DNA of 64,000 nt from positions 3,477,910 through 3,541,909 of the forward strand of contig NZ_CP031165.1 in the NCBI RefSeq assembly GCF_003344865.1, given 5' to 3'. Source of the stretch: Euzebya pacifica (lineage in GTDB: Bacteria > Actinomycetota > Nitriliruptoria > Euzebyales > Euzebyaceae). Shown here one piece after another: positions 7,215 to 15,428 of the stretch. How positions within the stretch are numbered: the first letter of the stretch is position 1; each line of letters starts with the position of its first letter. Under the pieces are notes generated by a model. It had not been told where the DNA came from. It ran no database searches and worked only from the letters and a program-made list of their open reading frames with translations. Position numbers and translations under genes: made by a program.

Positions 7215-8479
7215 CGTTGCTCCTGTTGTCCGGCGGCCTGTTCGACGGCGATCCGCAGGGCGACCTCGGTGCCACGGCTCGGTCCGCTCGTGATGGTCGC
7301 CGACCCGCCGGCCCGCTGCATGCGGCCGCGTATCGATCCGGTGACGCCGTGCCGGTCGGTCGGCAGGTCGTCGGGGTCGAATCCGATGCCCCGGTCGCGG
7401 ACCCAGACGGCGACGGTCCCGGCGTCCCGCTCGGCGAAGACGTCGACGGTGTCCACGCCGGCGTGGACCGCCGCGTTGGCCATGGCTTCCCGGGCGGCCC
7501 GGGCCAGCGCCCCGATGCCCTCGTCGGCGGGCGGCACGGGCAGGTCGGCCGCGCCGCCCACGCTCACGACCCGCACGGTGACGCCGTAGCGCTCCTCCAT
7601 GTCCTCGGCGTGGGCCTCCAGCGTCGAGCCGAGGCGTGCGGCCGGCTCCCCTCCCCCACCGGCAACCGGATCGGGGCCTGCGTCGTCCCCTGACGACGCA
7701 GGCCCCGATCGCGCCGACCGGGGCGCAGCCGAGCCCGGCCCCGACGAGCCCGGCCCCGACGAGACCGCCGGGTCGGTCGGGAACAGCCACTCGCGGAGCT
7801 CGCGTTCCTGGCGGCGGGCGAGCGAGCGCACCGCCCCGGCGTCGTCGGCTCGTCGCTGGACCAGGGCGAGGGTCTGCAGCACCGAGTCGTGCAGGTGGGT
7901 CGCCGTCGTGGCCCGCTCCCGCGCCACGGCCAGCTCGGACTCCGCCCGGCGGGTCCGCGCCTCCTGCCCACGCAGGACCTGGACACCCAGCCAGAGCGCC
8001 GACGCCCCCAGCCCGTAGAACAACACGTTGGAGGTCGCCGACGGCAACGACGGCGTGCCCACCGAGAAGAGGTTCAGCAACGTGGCCGCGCTCAGGACCG
8101 CAGCGGCCACACCCACGCCGGTCCGCCCCGCCACCGCCAGGGCCACGACCAGGGACGCGAACGGGTACCCGCCGGCGAACCCGGTCGTCTCGCCGAAGAA
8201 CCCGGGGCCCTGGATCACGACCACGGTGACCGCCACGTCCACCCACGCGGCGAAGGACCCCGCCGCCGAACCCCGTTCGATCAACCCGGTCCGCCACGCC
8301 AGGACTGCCCAGCCGACCGCGAACGCCGTCACCGCCCACGACGCGACCGGCGCCATCAGCTGACCGGCCGCCCAGGTCGTGGCGACCAGCAGCACGATCC
8401 AGACCGCACCGATCAGGCGCAGGACCACGGCCACGCGCCCGAGCGCCGCGTCGACACCGGAGTTCACGGTCTCCATCAT
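7211..8479 (-). CDS. NarL-type sensor histidine kinase (HisKA_3/HATPase)
   Basis: About 422 residues. Five or six membrane segments fill the first 170 residues, with no large extracellular sensor. The dimerisation and phosphoacceptor box is ATHLHDSVLQTLALV with its HD pair. The HATPase domain follows, with an N-box (REAMANAAVHAG) and a G1 box (VRDRGIGFDP). Between them is a low-complexity Gly/Ser/Pro/Asp-rich linker of about 60 residues, encoded by a 15-bp tandem repeat and a 19-bp perfect palindrome. ATG 8479 or 8476 gives a short cytoplasmic N-terminus before the first membrane segment; the longer open frame is unlikely. It precedes and overlaps its cognate response regulator. Confidence 0.88.
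   Translation of the reverse strand: MMETVNSGVDAALGRVAVVLRLIGAVWIVLLVATTWAAGQLMAPVASWAVTAFAVGWAVLAWRTGLIERGSAAGSFAAWVDVAVTVVVIQGPGFFGETTGFAGGYPFASLVVALAVAGRTGVGVAAAVLSAATLLNLFSVGTPSLPSATSNVLFYGLGASALWLGVQVLRGQEARTRRAESELAVARERATTATHLHDSVLQTLALVQRRADDAGAVRSLARRQERELREWLFPTDPAVSSGPGSSGPGSAAPRSARSGPASSGDDAGPDPVAGGGGEPAARLGSTLEAHAEDMEERYGVTVRVVSVGGAADLPVPPADEGIGALARAAREAMANAAVHAGVDTVDVFAERDAGTVAVWVRDRGIGFDPDDLPTDRHGVTGSIRGRMQRAGGSATITSGPSRGTEVALRIAVEQAAGQQEQR
7669..7710. repeat. 19-bp perfect inverted repeat inside the histidine kinase gene
   Basis: Arms 7669-7687 and 7692-7710 are exact reverse complements, separated by only 4 bases (CCCT). It lies in the part encoding the low-complexity linker of the kinase. 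A perfect 19-bp hairpin within coding sequence is unusual and is not needed for the protein sequence. Confidence 0.9.
7731..7763. repeat. 15-bp tandem repeat in the kinase linker
   Basis: The unit GAGCCCGGCCCCGAC occurs twice in direct tandem (7731-7745 and 7746-7760), followed by GAG. On the coding strand it gives the SGPGS-type repeats of the linker. The 15-bp unit keeps frame, so copy number could vary without breaking the gene. Confidence 0.85.
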
Positions 8480-8750
8480 GCGGGCAGCGGCCCCGATCGT
8501 CGCCCTTCTGCATCCTCGGCGCGCCGAGCGGTTCCGCCGTTGGGCTCCCACGCACCGGATATGTCACAATCGGCGGCCCTGAACGTCAGCAAGGCCCCAG
8601 CTGCCATCACGACAGCGTGTTACGGGCCCGCCATTCACGACTCGGTGCGCACCCCGCACGCCGGTAGTCGATGCCGGACTTCGATGAGCTGGCAGGATTC
8701 CCCCTCACGAGCTCGGGCCCACACCGGGCCACCAGAACCATGGAGGATGC

Positions 8751-9968
8751 ATGGGTCGCCGACCCGCAGACGCCCCAACCACCACCACCGCCGCCCCGCC
8801 CGGGGCCAGCGGCCGGGTGAACAGCACCACTGACCGTCTCCGCGAATCCCTGCCACGCCTCCACCGGCGGGGGTACCTCGCGTTGGGCGGACTGGCGATG
8901 CTGGCCACGGGCTGCTCGGTGGACCTGGATGGCTCCGACACTGCCCAGATCCCCGGTCCCAACCCCAACCGTCCGCTGCCGGCCGACGCACTGAACCCCC
9001 TCGGGCCGGTGTCGCGTTCGCAGGACGAGCTGTGGGACATCGCCTACCCCATCACGATCGCGGTCTTCCTGCTGGTCTTCGGTGGCCTGGCGTTCATCGT
9101 CTTCCGCTTCCGCGACAGGGGCCAGACCGAGCTGCCCAAGCAGGTCCACGGCAACACCCGGCTGGAGATCGCCTGGACGCTGATCCCGGCGGTCATCCTC
9201 GCGGTCATCGCCGTGCCGACGGTCCAGAAGATCTTCGAGCTCGCCGAACCGCCCGCCGAGGACGCGGTCATGGTGACCGCGGTCGGCAAGCAGTACTGGT
9301 GGGAGTTCCAGTACACCCAGGAGGACTTCTACACCGCCTCCGAGCTGCACATCCCGGTCGGCCGCGAGGTCTTCATCGAGCTCGACGGCACCGCCGACGG
9401 CGCCGACGTCATCCACTCCTTCTGGGTGCCGAGCCTCGCCGGCAAGCGTGACTACGTCCCCGGCGGCCACCGGCAGCTGCGCCTGCAGGCCGACGAGCCC
9501 GGCATCTACCCCGGTCTCTGTGCGGAGTTCTGCGGCCTGTCCCACGCCAACATGCGCTTCACCGTGATCGCCCACGAGGAAGCCGACTACGAGGCGTGGG
9601 TCGCCAACCAGCAGCAGCCCGTCGTCGAGCCCGAGGACGAGCTGATCGCCCAGGGCGCGGAGATCGCCGGCAGCGTCTGCATCGGCTGCCACACCTTCAC
9701 CGGCCTCGAGGGCAACGCGGATTCCCGCTTCGGCCCCAACCTGACCCACTTCGCCGAGCGCGAGGCGTTCGCCGGCTACATCTTCGACTCGCCGTTCGGC
9801 GAGGAGGTCGAGGACCCCGAGCTGGCCATGGAACGCATGGAGCAGTGGATCCGCGACCCCCAGTCGCTGAAGCCCGGCTCGCAGATGCCCGGCTTCGGCA
9901 GCGGTGGCGACGCCCTGACCGACGAGCAGATCAACGCCGTGATCGCCTACCTCGGAACCCTGGAGTGA
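8751..9968 (+). CDS. ctaC: Cytochrome c oxidase subunit II with fused cytochrome c domain
   Basis: A 405-residue caa3-type subunit II. The N-terminus has a lipoprotein-like signal ending in the lipobox-like LATGC. Two transmembrane helices follow (YPITIAVFLLVFGGLAFIVF and the IAWTLIPAVILAVIAV region). The CuA site is CAEFCGLSHANM with an upstream His (DVIHSFWVP). A C-terminal cytochrome c domain carries CIGCH with a probable Met ligand in GSQMPGF. It receives electrons from the bc complex or cytochrome c and passes them to subunit I. The start ATG is four bases behind GGAGG. First gene of the ctaCDEFG cluster. Confidence 0.93.
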   Translation: MGRRPADAPTTTTAAPPGASGRVNSTTDRLRESLPRLHRRGYLALGGLAMLATGCSVDLDGSDTAQIPGPNPNRPLPADALNPLGPVSRSQDELWDIAYPITIAVFLLVFGGLAFIVFRFRDRGQTELPKQVHGNTRLEIAWTLIPAVILAVIAVPTVQKIFELAEPPAEDAVMVTAVGKQYWWEFQYTQEDFYTASELHIPVGREVFIELDGTADGADVIHSFWVPSLAGKRDYVPGGHRQLRLQADEPGIYPGLCAEFCGLSHANMRFTVIAHEEADYEAWVANQQQPVVEPEDELIAQGAEIAGSVCIGCHTFTGLEGNADSRFGPNLTHFAEREAFAGYIFDSPFGEEVEDPELAMERMEQWIRDPQSLKPGSQMPGFGSGGDALTDEQINAVIAYLGTLE

Positions 9969-9972
9969 CCCA

Positions 9973-11919
9973 GTGAGTGCCATCGCAACCACCCGTCGGG
10001 GGATCTTCCCCCGTCCCACCAAGACCACCGGCATCACGTCGTGGCTGACCACCGTCGACCACAAGCGCATCGGCATCATGTACGGCGTCGCCGCGCTGTT
10101 CTTCTTCGTCGTCGGTGGCCTCGAGGCGCTGCTGATCCGCGCCCAGCTGGCCGGTCCCAACGGCGAGATCCTGTCGGCCGACGCCTACAACCAGATCTTC
10201 ACCATGCACGGCCTGACGATGGTGTTCTTCGTCGTCATGCCGCTCGGTGCGGCCTTCATGAACTACCTGCTGCCGCTGCAGCTGGGCGCTCGTGACGTGG
10301 CGTTCCCCCGTATCAACGCCCTCTCCTTGTGGGTGTGGCTCGCCGCCGGCATCTTCCTGTACTCCGCGGTGCTCTTCGACGGCCTGCCCAACGGCTCGTG
10401 GGTGAACTACTCGCCGCTGGCCGGCCAGCTCGGCCCGGACCCGGCGTCGTTGACCATCCCCGACGCTGCCGCCGTGCACCAGTCGCGGATGCTCTTCTAC
10501 TCCCTCGGCCTGCAGATCGCCGGTGTCGCCTCGCTGGCGTCGGCTGTCAACTTCATCACCACGGTCCTCAACATGCGCGCACCGGGCATGACGCTCATGC
10601 GCATGCCGGTCTTCACCTGGATGACCTTCGTGGTCGCCTTCCTGCTGCTGTTCGCCATGCCGGTCATCGGCATCGCCCTGTGGCAGCTGATGTTCCAGGT
10701 CCGCTTCGCCGCCCCGTTCTACGACCCGACCAACGGTGGCGATCCGGTGCTCTGGCAGCACATGTTCTGGCTGTTCGGCCATCCGGAGGTCTACATCATG
10801 ATCCTCCCGGCCTTCGGCATCATCTCCGAGATCCTCCCGGTGTTCAGCCGCAAGCCGCTGTTCGGCTACTCCGCGATCGTCTTCTCCGGCATCGCCATCG
10901 GCTTCATGGGCTGGGGCGTGTGGGCCCACCACATGTTCACCGCGGGCCTGGGCCCCGTCGCCGACGCCTCCTTCGGCATCGCGACGATGTTCATCGCGGT
11001 CCCGACCGGCATCAAGATCTTCAACTGGATGGGCACGATGTGGGGCGGCCAGATCCGCTTCACCACGCCGATGCTGTTCTCCATCGGCCTGGTGTCGATG
11101 TTCACCATCGGTGGCCTGTCGGGTGTGACCCACGCCCTGGTCCCCCACGACACCCAGCAGCACGACACCTACTACATCGTCGCCCACTTCCACTACGTGT
11201 TGTTCGGTGGCGCGCTCTTCGGCCTCTTCGGCGGCATCTACTTCTGGTTCCCCAAGATGTTCGGCCACCTGCTGAACGAGAAGATTGGCAAGCTGCACTT
11301 CGCGCTGATGCTGATCGGGTTCAACCTGACGTTCGCCCCGATGCACCTCCTCGGCCTCAACGGCATGCCCCGGCGGTACTACACCTACGCCGACGGCATG
11401 GGCTGGAACTTCTGGAACGCCATCGTCGGCATCGGTTCGCTGATCATCGCCGCGTCGTTCATCGTCTTCGTCGTCAACATCTGGATGTCGCGCAAGAACC
11501 CCGCTGCAGGCGCCGATCCGTGGGACGCCCGTTCCGTGGAGTGGCTGACCTCTTCGCCGCCGCCCGTGCACAACTTCGACGAGATCCCCACGATCTCCGA
11601 CCGTGACGAGCTGTGGTACCGCAAGTACACCCAGGCCCCCGACGCCGAGCCTGTCCGCGTGCCGGCCGGCGGGTCCACCGACAACCCCGGTGGTCCCTAC
11701 GGTGACCGGGTCAGCGGCAAGACCGCCAAGGAGCTCGGCATCCACATGCCCGACTCCTCCTGGTTCCCGCTGACGCTGTCGCTGGGCCTGCCCATCGCCG
11801 CGTACGGCGTGTTCTACGAAGGTGCCACCATGATCGCCCTGCTGGCGGTCGGCGGGATCATCACCTTCGGCTCGATGATCGGCTGGGCCCTGGAGCCCAG
11901 CGCAGAGGGAGACCACTGA
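9973..11919 (+). CDS. ctaD: Cytochrome c oxidase subunit I
   Basis: A 648-residue heme-copper oxidase catalytic subunit. Typical landmarks are TVDHKRIGIMY near the start, TMHGLTMVFF (heme a ligand region), FGHPEVYIMILPAFGIISEI (CuB His and cross-linked Tyr), HHMFTAGL, and AHFHYVLFGG for the heme ligands. These residues reduce O2 and pump protons in the inner membrane. The start is GTG, four bases after the ctaC stop. The C-terminus extends well beyond the usual core and ends with two further hydrophobic stretches (WFPLTLSLGLPIAAYGVF and ALLAVGGIITFGSMIGWAL). Its stop overlaps the ctaE start by one base. Confidence 0.95.
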   Translation: MSAIATTRRGIFPRPTKTTGITSWLTTVDHKRIGIMYGVAALFFFVVGGLEALLIRAQLAGPNGEILSADAYNQIFTMHGLTMVFFVVMPLGAAFMNYLLPLQLGARDVAFPRINALSLWVWLAAGIFLYSAVLFDGLPNGSWVNYSPLAGQLGPDPASLTIPDAAAVHQSRMLFYSLGLQIAGVASLASAVNFITTVLNMRAPGMTLMRMPVFTWMTFVVAFLLLFAMPVIGIALWQLMFQVRFAAPFYDPTNGGDPVLWQHMFWLFGHPEVYIMILPAFGIISEILPVFSRKPLFGYSAIVFSGIAIGFMGWGVWAHHMFTAGLGPVADASFGIATMFIAVPTGIKIFNWMGTMWGGQIRFTTPMLFSIGLVSMFTIGGLSGVTHALVPHDTQQHDTYYIVAHFHYVLFGGALFGLFGGIYFWFPKMFGHLLNEKIGKLHFALMLIGFNLTFAPMHLLGLNGMPRRYYTYADGMGWNFWNAIVGIGSLIIAASFIVFVVNIWMSRKNPAAGADPWDARSVEWLTSSPPPVHNFDEIPTISDRDELWYRKYTQAPDAEPVRVPAGGSTDNPGGPYGDRVSGKTAKELGIHMPDSSWFPLTLSLGLPIAAYGVFYEGATMIALLAVGGIITFGSMIGWALEPSAEGDH

Positions 11920-12527
11920 TGGCCGCTGACACCGCCCACGCCGACGCGGGACACCACCCGCCGACCAGCCTGGGGATCAGCAACGAGAAGCTGGGCATGT
12001 GGACCTTCATCGGGTCCGAGTGCCTGTTCTTCGGCGCGCTGATCGCCACCTACCTGCTGTACCTGAACCGGACCAACGACGGTCCGACCGCCCTGGACAT
12101 CTTCGACATCCCGTTCACCTCGGCGTCGACGTTCATCCTCCTGATGAGCTCCTTGGGCATGGTCCTGGCCCTGGACGCCCTGCAGCGCAACGACATGCGC
12201 GGCTTCCGGGTGTGGACGCTGACCACGGCCTTGCTCGGCGCGGTCTTCCTGTCCGGCCAGATCTACGAGTTCACGATCTTCGTGGAGGAGGGCTTCAAGC
12301 TGGAGACCAGCCCGTTCTCCGCCTCCTTCTTCGTCCTGACCGGCTTCCACGGCATCCACGTCACCATCGGTGTGGTCATGCTGCTGGCCCTCTGGGCGCT
12401 GTCCCTGGGCGGCAAGTTCGGGCCCGAGAAGTCCGAGACCGTCGAGCTGATCGGCCTGTACTGGCACTTCGTCGACATCGTCTGGATCGTCATCTTCACC
12501 GTCATCTACCTGATCCCGGTCGGGTAG
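11919..12527 (+). CDS. ctaE: Cytochrome c oxidase subunit III
   Basis: A 202-residue membrane subunit with about five helices, typical of the short actinobacterial subunit III. Motifs include KLGMWTFIGSECLFFGALIA near the N-terminus and TGFHGIHVTIGVVML with LYWHFVDIVWIVIF near the C-terminus. It stabilises the catalytic subunit and the proton uptake path. The ATG overlaps the ctaD stop codon (TGATG), so the genes are coupled. Confidence 0.94.
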   Translation: MAADTAHADAGHHPPTSLGISNEKLGMWTFIGSECLFFGALIATYLLYLNRTNDGPTALDIFDIPFTSASTFILLMSSLGMVLALDALQRNDMRGFRVWTLTTALLGAVFLSGQIYEFTIFVEEGFKLETSPFSASFFVLTGFHGIHVTIGVVMLLALWALSLGGKFGPEKSETVELIGLYWHFVDIVWIVIFTVIYLIPVG

Positions 12528-12542
12528 GAGGAACCGCAAACC

Positions 12543-12860
12543 ATGGCTGAGAACGAAGAGCACCACGACCACCCGTCCCGCTCGACCTACCTCGAGATCG
12601 CCGGGATCCTGGCGGTCATGACCACCCTCGAGGTGCTGCTGTACGTCTTCCGCGAACAGCTCGGACGACAGGTCACGACCCCCGCGCTGATCATCCTGAC
12701 GGTCGGCAAGTTCGTCCTGGTCGGTGCGTGGTTCATGCACCTCCGCTTCGACAACAAGATCCTCCGGCGCATGTTCATCGCCGGTATCGCCCTGGCTGCA
12801 GCGATCTTCAGCGTCGTCGCGGCCGACTGGTTCCTGGCCGCCACCGGCCCGGGCTTCTAG
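12543..12860 (+). CDS. ctaF: Cytochrome c oxidase subunit IV (prokaryotic COX4-like)
   Basis: A 105-residue protein with three hydrophobic segments (YLEIAGILAVMTTLEVLLYVF, ALIILTVGKFVLVGAWFMHL, FIAGIALAAAIFSVVAADWF). The HLRFD motif after the second helix matches prokaryotic COX4-like small subunits. A His-rich start (EEHHDH) precedes the membrane part. It follows ctaE by 15 bases, with GGAGG near the ctaE stop acting as the ribosome site. Confidence 0.87.
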   Translation: MAENEEHHDHPSRSTYLEIAGILAVMTTLEVLLYVFREQLGRQVTTPALIILTVGKFVLVGAWFMHLRFDNKILRRMFIAGIALAAAIFSVVAADWFLAATGPGF

Positions 12861-12884
12861 CCCCTTCTCCCACCGGAGCAACCC

Positions 12885-13763
12885 GTGCCCACCATCGACC
12901 CGAGCATCGCCCTGCGGCCGCAGGCGTCCCCCGACGCGTGGCTGCTCGTGCTGCTGCTCGGGGGTGGGTACCTGTACCTGCTCAGCGCATGGGGGCCCAC
13001 GTCGGCGCCCACACACCTGCGGCGTCGTGGGTACGCCACCCGCCAGCAGAAGATCCTGTACTTCACCGGTGTGCTCGTCTTCGGGATCGGGGCCAGCTCC
13101 CCCATCCACAACGTCGGCGAGAACTACCTGTACAGCTTCCACATGGTGCAGCACCTGATGTTCCAGCTGGTGGCCGCACCGCTGCTGATCCTCGGGACCC
13201 CGGCATGGATGCTCCGGCGGATGCTGGTCCGACCGAAGGTCCTGCCGGTCGTGACGGTCCTCACCAAACCGTTGGTGGCCCTCCTGCTCGTCAACGCCTT
13301 CGTCGCCACGGCCCACACGCCGCAGTTCGTCGAGGCCACGCTGTCCAACGGCCTGTTCCACCTGTTCACCCACTTCCTGTGGGTTGCCGTCGGCCTGTTG
13401 ATGTGGTGGCCGGTCACGTCCCCGCTGCCCGAGGTGCCCCACTACAGCTACCTCGGCCGCATGGGGTACCTGTTCAGCCACTCGATCCTGCCGACGGTGC
13501 CGGCGTCGTTCCTGACGTTCGCCAGCGCCCCCCTGTACTCCTCCTACGAGAACGCACCCCGCATCTGGGAGTTCATCACCCCCCTGGTGGACCTCCAGAT
13601 CGCCGGACTGCTCATGAAGATCGGTGGCGGCCTCCTCCTGTGGGCCGTCATCGCCGCCCTGTTCTTCCGTTGGTCCCACGAGGACCGAACCGGCGGTCCC
13701 GACGCCCTGTACTGGCGGGACTTCGCCGGCACCGACCAGACACCGGAGCTCGTCAAGCGATGA
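12885..13763 (+). CDS. ctaG: Cytochrome c oxidase assembly protein, CtaG (caa3_CtaG) family
   Basis: A 292-residue polytopic membrane protein with about seven helices. The family supports oxidase maturation, probably copper delivery to CuA or CuB. Conserved-looking features are HMVQHLMFQLVAAPLLILG, THFLWVAVGLLMWWPV, and histidines in the second and third helices. The start is GTG 12885, with GGAG seven to ten bases upstream. Its TGA overlaps the ATG of the cupredoxin gene (ATGA), extending the oxidase operon. Confidence 0.88.
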   Translation: MPTIDPSIALRPQASPDAWLLVLLLGGGYLYLLSAWGPTSAPTHLRRRGYATRQQKILYFTGVLVFGIGASSPIHNVGENYLYSFHMVQHLMFQLVAAPLLILGTPAWMLRRMLVRPKVLPVVTVLTKPLVALLLVNAFVATAHTPQFVEATLSNGLFHLFTHFLWVAVGLLMWWPVTSPLPEVPHYSYLGRMGYLFSHSILPTVPASFLTFASAPLYSSYENAPRIWEFITPLVDLQIAGLLMKIGGGLLLWAVIAALFFRWSHEDRTGGPDALYWRDFAGTDQTPELVKR

Positions 13764-14389
13764 ACCAGACCACCCGTCGGCGCGTGTTCGTGCCGCTCGT
13801 CATGCCCATCACCCTCCTCGGCGCCATCCTGCTGTTCTCCGGATCGCTGTCCAGGGTGCTGCTGGCCGTGGAAACCGAGGTCAGCGTCCTCGTGGCCGTC
13901 CTCGCCGCCGGCTACGTGATGGCGACGGCGTTCGTCGTCGAACGCAACCCCGACATCTCCTCCCGCGCCCTGGGCGTCGGCATGGTGCTCGGCATCGCCG
14001 GCATCGTCGGCGCCGGCATCGTGGCGGGTTCCGTCGGCATCCGTGACGTGCACCACGAGGAGCACGCCGAGGAGGACGGCGAGCTCGCCGAGGGTGCCCC
14101 GGTCGCCATTCCGGAGGGTGCGCTCGTGTGGGGGGCCGACAACGGGCTTGCCTACACCTCCGCGCCCAGCGAGGGCACCGCCGGCGAGAACGTCATCGCC
14201 ATCGACAACTCCGGGTCACTGGTGCACAACGTCGTGTTCGAGGGCGAGAACAACGACCAGCCGATCGTGGAGTCCGCCGGCGGCGTCGATGTCGCCCCCT
14301 TCGGGCTGGACGCCGGCACCTACACCTACTACTGCAGCATTCCCGGGCACCGCGCCGCGGGGATGGAGGGTGAGATCACCCTCTCCTGA
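13760..14389 (+). CDS. Membrane-anchored cupredoxin (plastocyanin/sulfocyanin-like)
   Basis: A 209-residue protein. Three hydrophobic stretches lie in the first 95 residues (VMPITLLGAILLFSGSL, VLVAVLAAGYVMATAFV, LGVGMVLGIAGIVGAGIVAG). An acidic His-containing linker (HHEEHAEEDGE) leads to a C-terminal cupredoxin domain. Type 1 copper ligands are visible: His in LVHNVVF, then Cys, His and Met in YYCSIPGHRAAGM. It is probably an electron carrier or copper shuttle for the adjacent oxidase, because it overlaps ctaG by four bases. No exact family name is assigned. Confidence 0.82.
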   Translation: MNQTTRRRVFVPLVMPITLLGAILLFSGSLSRVLLAVETEVSVLVAVLAAGYVMATAFVVERNPDISSRALGVGMVLGIAGIVGAGIVAGSVGIRDVHHEEHAEEDGELAEGAPVAIPEGALVWGADNGLAYTSAPSEGTAGENVIAIDNSGSLVHNVVFEGENNDQPIVESAGGVDVAPFGLDAGTYTYYCSIPGHRAAGMEGEITLS

Positions 14390-14440
14390 TAAGGGCCGAC
14401 CGTCCACCACCTCGAGCCGAGGAAGAAGACCCCGCACCCC

Positions 14441-15400
14441 GTGCAGCCCTCCCCCACCCCCTTCGACATCGAGACCTGGTTCGCCGAGCGGACCTTCGCC
14501 GCAGGACAGTTCGACCCCGACGAGCTCGCCACCATCAAGGCCGGCGAGGACGTCTCGGTCAGCGTCGTCCTCCCGGCCCGCAACGAGTCCGCCACGATCG
14601 GCGGGGTGATCGATGCGGTCATGTCGCTGGCCGGCAACCTCGTGGACGAGGTCGTGGTGCTGGACGGGGGGTCGAGTGACGACACCCAGCGCGTGGCTGC
14701 CGACCACGGCGCCCGGGTCCACACCGACATCGGGGTGTTCCCCGACCTCGGCCGCGGCCTCGGCAAGGGCGATGCCCTGTGGCGCAGCCTGGCCGTGACC
14801 AGCGGCGACATCGTCGCGTTCATCGACACCGACATCCGCAACCCCGACCCCCGGTTCGTGTCGGGCTTGCTCGGCCCGCTGCTGACCGAGCCCGACGTGG
14901 AGCTGGTGAAGGCCTTCTACGACCGACCGGTCGAGCTGGACGGGGTGATGCACGCCTCCGGTGGCGGACGGGTGACCGAGCTGCTGGCCCGCCCGCTGCT
15001 CAACCTGTTCTGGCCGGAGCTGGCGGGCCTCGTCCAGCCGCTTTCGGGTGAGTACGCCGGCCGACGAACCCTGCTGGAGTCCATCCCGTTCCTGACCGGC
15101 TACGGCGTGGAGATCGGGATGCTGATCGACACGTTGCGCCTGCGGGGTGCCGGCGCGATCGCGCAGGTCGACGTGCAGCAGCGCATCCACCGCAACCAGC
15201 CCCTGGAGGCGCTCAGCCGGATGGCCTTCGGCGTTGCCCAGGCAGCCTTGCGGCGGCTGCCCGAGGCCGACCGGGCCCAGCTCGGTGACCTGCCCACCGC
15301 CTACCGCCAGTTCGTCCGCGACGACGACGGCACGGTCGGGATGTCGGAGGCACAGGCGATCGCCATCGTCGAACGGCCCCCGATGGGCTCGCGGCGGTAG
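14441..15400 (+). CDS. gpgS: Glucosyl-3-phosphoglycerate synthase
   Basis: A 319-residue GT-A glycosyltransferase (GT81). It transfers glucose from an NDP-glucose to 3-phosphoglycerate, giving glucosyl-3-phosphoglycerate, a precursor of glucosylglycerate and, in mycobacteria, of methylglucose lipopolysaccharide. Motifs seen are VSVVLPARNESATIG, VVLDGGSSDDT, and the metal-binding DTD in FIDTDIRNPDPRF. Further GpgS hallmarks are LFWPELAGLVQPLSGEYAGRR and TGYGVEIGMLID. Length matches mycobacterial GpgS (about 324). The start is GTG 14441. It converges on the GH13_18 gene, with 28 bases between the stops. Confidence 0.93.
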   Translation: MQPSPTPFDIETWFAERTFAAGQFDPDELATIKAGEDVSVSVVLPARNESATIGGVIDAVMSLAGNLVDEVVVLDGGSSDDTQRVAADHGARVHTDIGVFPDLGRGLGKGDALWRSLAVTSGDIVAFIDTDIRNPDPRFVSGLLGPLLTEPDVELVKAFYDRPVELDGVMHASGGGRVTELLARPLLNLFWPELAGLVQPLSGEYAGRRTLLESIPFLTGYGVEIGMLIDTLRLRGAGAIAQVDVQQRIHRNQPLEALSRMAFGVAQAALRRLPEADRAQLGDLPTAYRQFVRDDDGTVGMSEAQAIAIVERPPMGSRR

Positions 15401-15428
15401 AACATCCCGCTGGCCCGACGATCACGAC

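Noticed and set aside
9931-11916. A 661-residue minus-strand open frame opposite ctaD
   Set aside because: The sequence is His/Glu/Arg-rich and domain-free; ctaD on the other strand has all catalytic motifs.
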